Source of the DNA: Pedobacter ginsengisoli
GTDB taxonomy: Bacteria > Bacteroidota > Bacteroidia > Sphingobacteriales > Sphingobacteriaceae
Assembly: GCF_002736205.1 (NCBI RefSeq)
Contig: NZ_CP024091.1
Span: 4,461,555 to 4,525,554 of the forward strand
Direction of reading: 5' to 3'
Length of the DNA stretch: 64,000 bases
The translations under genes were made by a program, and so were the position numbers. Below the pieces are notes generated by a model. It saw only the letters and a program-made list of their open reading frames with translations, did no database searches and had not been told where the DNA came from. Position 1 is the first letter of the stretch, and every line of letters begins with the position of its first letter. Below, one piece after another: positions 60,605 to 64,000 of this stretch.

Positions 60605-61832
60605 ACATATGAAAGAGTCTGAAGATGAGTTAATAGCTCACATAAAAGAAAGTCTGTCGGGGCATGAGGAAGAGTATGTCCCAGGCTCATGGGAGAACTT
60701 TAGTGAAATTGAAGGCAAAAGAAATACAAAAGTATTATGGCTGTGGCGCTTAAGCAGTGCGGCTGCCGTGGTATTAATTGCTGCTGCGGCAATGATGTTT
60801 TTTAGCAATAAAGTAACAGATCAGCTGCCAGTACAAAGTGTACAGCACAAACAAAAGGCACCTCATCCTTATGTTAAGCCTGAAGAAAAAGAGGCTAAAG
60901 ATGCAAATCTGTCAATAGTGGTCAAAGAGCATGAGCAAGTGCCAACTCAAATGCAAAAAAACAATATTGTTGCCTATGCTGCTGATAAAGAGCCTTTAAG
61001 CGCTGTTTCGGCTACTTCTACAGAAACAATTGTCGAAAAATCAAGCCCTGTTGTACCTGTAGGGCGAGTTCCTGAGGTAACCCAGGAGATTGTAAAAACA
61101 GCACCCAAACCGACTGCCACAGAGAATAAAACTACCGTTTTTCAGGAATTTCTTAACGGAGAGACTCGGAAAAATCAGGGTAATCCTATAGTAAAGTCAG
61201 CAGTTCATCAAAAAGAAGACAAATGGGAATTGGGGCTAGTCGTTTCTCCATCGTTTGGCAATACCAAAAAGCTTAACATGGGTTATGGCGTAACTATGGG
61301 ATATGCATTAACAGACAAAATCTCTTTAAGTTCTGGTGTATCTTATAGCGAAATGGCTGCTTCAAAAAGTTTGCCTCCTACCGTAAGTACGGCTCTTGCT
61401 GGGCAAAATAAAGATCTGGAATCTATAGAAGCACAAGTTACCGGAATAGATATTCCTCTTGAGCTTAAATACCATTTAAGTAAAAACTTTTATGCCAATG
61501 TTGGGGTATCTGCATTTGCTGTAATAAATCAAAAACAGAGCAATAGCTATATCCAGGGTAAACTGGTAGAGAGTCCTGCGTTTTCAAGCGACGGACTGGC
61601 AGATATGAAAACATTTGCCGTAAACGAAAGAGTTGTTGAGCCGGCTCCTGAATCAGAAATAAAAGATGGAAGATATATTGGCTTCTATAATTTTTCGTTT
61701 GGATACAAGCAAAAGATATCTAAAAATAAAGCGGTATCAATTGAACCTTTTATGAAAGTGCCAATGAAAGAGGTTTCTAAAGAAAACTTACGACTGATTG
61801 GCACGGGAGTGAGGCTAAAGCTTGATTTTTAG
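60591..61832 (+). CDS. Putative dual-membrane anti-sigma factor with C-terminal beta-barrel
   Basis: A 413-residue protein with three parts. Residues 1-50 are acidic and cytosolic (ESEDELIAHIKESLSG ... GSWENFSEIEG), the size of a short anti-sigma domain. Residues 53-72 form one membrane helix. Residues 73-210 are a Pro/Lys/Glu-rich periplasmic linker and 211-413 a beta-rich outer-membrane barrel-like domain ending in Phe (LKLDF). Such dual-membrane anti-sigma (Dma) proteins are known from Bacteroides thetaiotaomicron, beside ECF sigma genes. It overlaps the sigma gene by 14 nt; an ATG at 60612 is an alternative start. The assignment is inference from architecture. Confidence 0.75.
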   Translation: MQRTEHMKESEDELIAHIKESLSGHEEEYVPGSWENFSEIEGKRNTKVLWLWRLSSAAAVVLIAAAAMMFFSNKVTDQLPVQSVQHKQKAPHPYVKPEEKEAKDANLSIVVKEHEQVPTQMQKNNIVAYAADKEPLSAVSATSTETIVEKSSPVVPVGRVPEVTQEIVKTAPKPTATENKTTVFQEFLNGETRKNQGNPIVKSAVHQKEDKWELGLVVSPSFGNTKKLNMGYGVTMGYALTDKISLSSGVSYSEMAASKSLPPTVSTALAGQNKDLESIEAQVTGIDIPLELKYHLSKNFYANVGVSAFAVINQKQSNSYIQGKLVESPAFSSDGLADMKTFAVNERVVEPAPESEIKDGRYIGFYNFSFGYKQKISKNKAVSIEPFMKVPMKEVSKENLRLIGTGVRLKLDF

Positions 61833-61850
61833 CGTTTATTTTTAAACGCG

Positions 61851-61858
61851 TAACTTTG
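61851..61858 (+). promoter_or_regulatory. -7 box 7 nt before the TlpA-family start
   Basis: TAACTTTG matches TAnnTTTG exactly and ends 7 nt before the ATG at 61866. A short hairpin (GCGTTTA-TTTT-TAAACGC, 61832-61849) lies immediately upstream, starting in the stop codon of the preceding gene. Confidence 0.45.
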
Positions 61859-61865
61859 CTTTGCT

Positions 61866-62453
61866 ATGAGAGAAATGATGACGAAGAAAAACATAATAAA
61901 TGCTGTATTTATAGCATTGTTCCTGATCATTTTATTTGTTCCGTCGGCCAAAGCATTTTTAATGCAAGGGCTAATGGAGATAGGCTTGTTTAAACCTCGA
62001 ACAGAACCCATAGCAGCAGGGACTCCTCCTGCTGACCTTTCAGGAATTAAATTTGAAGATAAGAGCGGAAAAACGGTTGACCTCGGGTCATTAAAAGGCA
62101 AAGTAATATTTATTAATTTCTGGGCTACCTGGTGCCCTCCTTGTCTGGCAGAAATGCCTTCTATCAACAAGCTTTATGAACAATATAAAAGTGATAAGGA
62201 TGTTGTTTTTATTATGGTAGATGCAGATAGCAACTTAGCTAAAGCACAAAAGTATATGGATTCAAGAAGCTACGGAATGCCGGTTTATTCAGTTGCGTCA
62301 AACATTCCCGAAAATCTTTTTAAAGGGGCATTGCCAACAACAATTGTTTTTGATAAGCAAGGTCGTATATCCTACAATGAATCTGGAGCAGCCAATTATG
62401 CAAGTTCAAAATTCATTGAATTTATTGAGCAATTGAAGAATCTTAAGATTTAA
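61866..62453 (+). CDS. TlpA family thiol-disulfide reductase
   Basis: A 195-residue membrane-anchored thioredoxin-like protein. The N-terminal hydrophobic segment (about 10-30) is a signal anchor without a lipobox. The redox motif is WATWCPPCLAEMPS with Cys90 and Cys93 (CPPC). The cis-Pro of the fold lies in KGALPTTIVFD. In Bacteroidota such proteins help cytochrome c maturation or reduce periplasmic disulfides. It follows the sigma/anti-sigma pair with its own -7 box, so it could be expressed independently. Confidence 0.9.
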   Translation: MREMMTKKNIINAVFIALFLIILFVPSAKAFLMQGLMEIGLFKPRTEPIAAGTPPADLSGIKFEDKSGKTVDLGSLKGKVIFINFWATWCPPCLAEMPSINKLYEQYKSDKDVVFIMVDADSNLAKAQKYMDSRSYGMPVYSVASNIPENLFKGALPTTIVFDKQGRISYNESGAANYASSKFIEFIEQLKNLKI

Positions 62454-62519
62454 CATTTTTTAACTGGATTATTGACACTTGGATTGTAATTCTATAAGAA
62501 AATCAATAAAAATATTAAG

Positions 62520-62527
62520 TAATTTTG
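62520..62527 (+). promoter_or_regulatory. -7 box upstream of the Tyr-rich protein gene
   Basis: TAATTTTG is an exact TAnnTTTG. It ends 22 nt before the ATG at 62550 and no -33 TTG is seen at normal spacing. It may start the transcript of the three-gene envelope group 62550-64000. Confidence 0.45.
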
Positions 62528-62549
62528 CTTTCAGTTAAACCTTTATACT

Positions 62550-62921
62550 ATGAAAAGGACTTTGATGATTATTGCAGGCTTATTAGCCGGTGTTACCTAT
62601 ACTTTTAATGGGTATGGACAGCAAGCCAATCTGGTTAAGGATCAAAACCCCAGATATGAAGAGGCCAGGGCTAAATACATGAACATGTCCGACTCTTTAA
62701 CCCGAGATCAGGGTACAACTGTTCAAAACACCTATAAGGCATACGATTGGTACGAAGTCAGAGAAGAACGCCGAAAACTGCGGCGTGAACGTAATTATGA
62801 GCGTAGCCTGTATTCCTACCCTTATTATTACGGGAACTCTTATTACTACCCGTCCTTAAATTTTGGATGGGGCCATCGCTACAACTATTGGGGGAATTAC
62901 GGAACATGCTGGGGCTGGTAA
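62550..62921 (+). CDS. Tyr-rich secreted hypothetical protein
   Basis: A 123-residue protein with a signal peptide (about 1-23, ending GYGQ). The central charged part (EEARAKYMNMSDSLT, then REERRKLRRERNYER) is followed by a striking aromatic C-terminus: about 17 Tyr/Trp/Phe in the last 40 residues with Gly/Asn spacers. No family is recognised. It lies directly upstream of the LpoB-like gene. Possible roles are envelope adhesion or matrix, but this is inference. Confidence 0.7.
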   Translation: MKRTLMIIAGLLAGVTYTFNGYGQQANLVKDQNPRYEEARAKYMNMSDSLTRDQGTTVQNTYKAYDWYEVREERRKLRRERNYERSLYSYPYYYGNSYYYPSLNFGWGHRYNYWGNYGTCWGW

Positions 62922-62960
62922 GCTAAAACACAACATTTACTTAAAAATATATCTAATAAA

Positions 62961-63554
62961 ATGCAGTTTAAAAAAATATTAACTCTCGCTGCCATTGCAG
63001 TTTCTGGCCTTATGATTTCATCATGTTCCAGACAAGTAACAAGAATTAACACAACAGAGACGGTTGATGTTAGCGGAAATTGGAATAACACTGACTCCAG
63101 AATAGTTGCTCAGGAAATGACACAAAGCGTGTTGGGCGCCAAATGGTTATCTACCCATCTTGAGGCTAAAGCAGGCAAAAAACCAGTAGTAGTCGTTGGC
63201 CTTGTTCAAAATAAAAGCCATGAGCATATAGATGCAGAAACATTTGTTAAAGATGTTGAGCAGGCATTTGTTCAAAGTGAGCGCGTTCGTTTGGTGCAGG
63301 GAGGTAAAAAAAGAGAAGAACTGCGCGCAGAAAAAGCAGATCAGCAAGATAATGCCTCTGTTTCTACAATGAAGAAATTCGGATTGGAAAACGGAGCTGA
63401 CTATATTTTGCAGGGTTCAATTAATTCGATTGTTGATTCTCATAAACGCAAAAAAGTAGTTTATTATCAGGTAAATCTGGAGTTAACAGATATCCAAACC
63501 AACGAAGTTGTATGGATAGGAGATAAAAAAATTGCTAAATACGTTAAGAACTAG
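62961..63554 (+). CDS. LpoB-like penicillin-binding protein activator lipoprotein
   Basis: A 197-residue lipoprotein with lipobox MISSC (Cys22). The mature part matches the LpoB (YcfM) fold: SGNWNNTDSRIVAQEMTQSVLG, the VVVVGLVQNKSHEHID stretch, RVRLVQGGKKREELRAEKADQ, and ADYILQGSINSIVDSHKRKKVVYYQVNLELTD. E. coli LpoB is an outer-membrane lipoprotein that activates the PBP1B peptidoglycan synthase; here the partner is not known. The neighbour at 63584 is another lipoprotein, and 38-40 nt separate the group's genes, so an operon is likely. Confidence 0.85.
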   Translation: MQFKKILTLAAIAVSGLMISSCSRQVTRINTTETVDVSGNWNNTDSRIVAQEMTQSVLGAKWLSTHLEAKAGKKPVVVVGLVQNKSHEHIDAETFVKDVEQAFVQSERVRLVQGGKKREELRAEKADQQDNASVSTMKKFGLENGADYILQGSINSIVDSHKRKKVVYYQVNLELTDIQTNEVVWIGDKKIAKYVKN

Positions 63555-63583
63555 CAGGATCCTGGTCCGGCTAAGATAACAGT

Positions 63584-64000
63584 ATGACAAATAATAGTAA
63601 GAATAAGCTTAAGGCATCAGTTCTTTTAGGATTGATGCTTTTTCTTTTTAGCTGTGCTTCTTATAATGAGAAAATTGCGGGGTATTATAAACAAATCGCA
63701 ACGGGAAATTATAATGAGGCTGTTAAGGAGCTGGATAAGAATCGCCTGCTCCAGAAACCACGAAATAAATTGCTGTTCTTAATGGAAAAAGGAAAAGCAA
63801 GCCACCTGATCGGTGACTATGAAAACAGCAACCGTTATTTTAATGAGGCCGACCAACTTTTGGAAAATGGAATTGGTGGTGCTATGGATGCTGTTGTTGG
63901 AACGCTTGTAAATCCCATGACCCAGGCTTATAAAGGAGAAGACTTTGAAAAGTTTATGATTCATTATTATAAGGCTCTTAACTACCTATATCTGCACAAA
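63584..64000 (+). CDS. Lipoprotein with TPR-like repeats, 3' end outside the window
   Basis: The frame runs off the end of the window (139 codons visible). The N-terminus is a lipoprotein signal ending LFLFSCAS with Cys24 as lipid site, then a helical repeat (YYKQIATGNYNEAVKELDKNRLLQ and ASHLIGDYENSNRYFNEADQLLENG), which I believe is the COG3014-type family often found next to LpoB-like genes. It starts 29 nt after the LpoB-like gene, in the same direction. Its length and C-terminus are unknown. Confidence 0.72.
   Translation, partial: MTNNSKNKLKASVLLGLMLFLFSCASYNEKIAGYYKQIATGNYNEAVKELDKNRLLQKPRNKLLFLMEKGKASHLIGDYENSNRYFNEADQLLENGIGGAMDAVVGTLVNPMTQAYKGEDFEKFMIHYYKALNYLYLHK

Noticed and set aside
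1..64000. CRISPR array, prophage, insertion sequence or integrated element
   Set aside because: No repeat-spacer array, transposase, integrase, phage gene or tRNA-linked attachment repeat was seen anywhere in the window.

Overview
The window reads as chromosomal core DNA of a Bacteroidota bacterium, most likely a Pedobacter-like member of the Sphingobacteriaceae. The evidence is AT-rich DNA; Bacteroidota-type -7 boxes (TAnnTTTG) in front of many genes; few Shine-Dalgarno sites; and Bacteroidota-type products (DUF4175 protein, long-tailed S16, split DsbD, DUF4397 lipoprotein, a sigma factor paired with a membrane-spanning beta-barrel protein). I see no rRNA, tRNA, CRISPR array, transposase, integrase or prophage gene. 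Genus-level naming is inference from protein feel, not from a database.

Layout. 1-5555: end of an unrecognised gene, a cold-shock protein, a glycerophosphodiesterase, a giant DUF4175 membrane protein and ybeY. 5556-11438: an ABC-F ATPase, then mnmG preceded by a pair of parS-like sites, then an Ig-like lipoprotein. 11441-16137: gamma-carbonic anhydrase and nadB on the minus strand, a 501-bp AT-rich divergent spacer, nadA and thiL. 16132-23258: rmuC, an FAD oxidoreductase, a YugP-type peptidase, apaG, dusB, a CPBP protease, a DUF2007 protein and cdsA, followed by four CATGGACT repeats at exact 11-bp spacing. 23040-31073: mfd with a DUF3820 gene, DUF2752 and TM2 membrane proteins, a Nif3 protein with a coiled-coil zinc-ribbon partner, and a TPR protein. 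31083-36726: KAS III-like enzyme, LUD protein, ftsH and rsfS on the minus strand, birA and a free DsbD alpha-domain protein on the plus strand. 36942-44276: dsbD, pfkA, YbjQ, a nucleotidase, then rpsP-rimM-trmD and rplS, split by three small putative DNA-binding genes. 44465-59039: glutamate dehydrogenase-family enzyme, MscS channel, psd, hpt, an AsmA-like/GT51 glycosyltransferase fusion, mrp and nifU-type Fe-S genes, def, an M16 peptidase, a DUF2157 membrane operon and htpG. 59217-64000: DUF4397 lipoprotein, an ECF sigma factor with a putative dual-membrane anti-sigma/beta-barrel protein, TlpA, a Tyr-rich secreted protein, an LpoB-like lipoprotein and a second lipoprotein cut by the window edge.

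How the genes work together. Most are housekeeping: translation and RNA modification (rpsP, rimM, trmD, rplS, mnmG, dusB, ybeY, rsfS, def), NAD synthesis (nadB/nadA), phospholipid synthesis (cdsA, psd), redox and envelope biogenesis (dsbD, tlpA, GT51, LpoB-like), and repair (mfd, rmuC). The parts most worth following are the ECF sigma/dual-membrane anti-sigma pair, the parS-like pair sitting on the mnmG promoter, the regulator islet that breaks the S16-L19 gene order, the phased 11-bp repeats, and a set of genes whose -7 box lies only 4-8 nt from the start codon.
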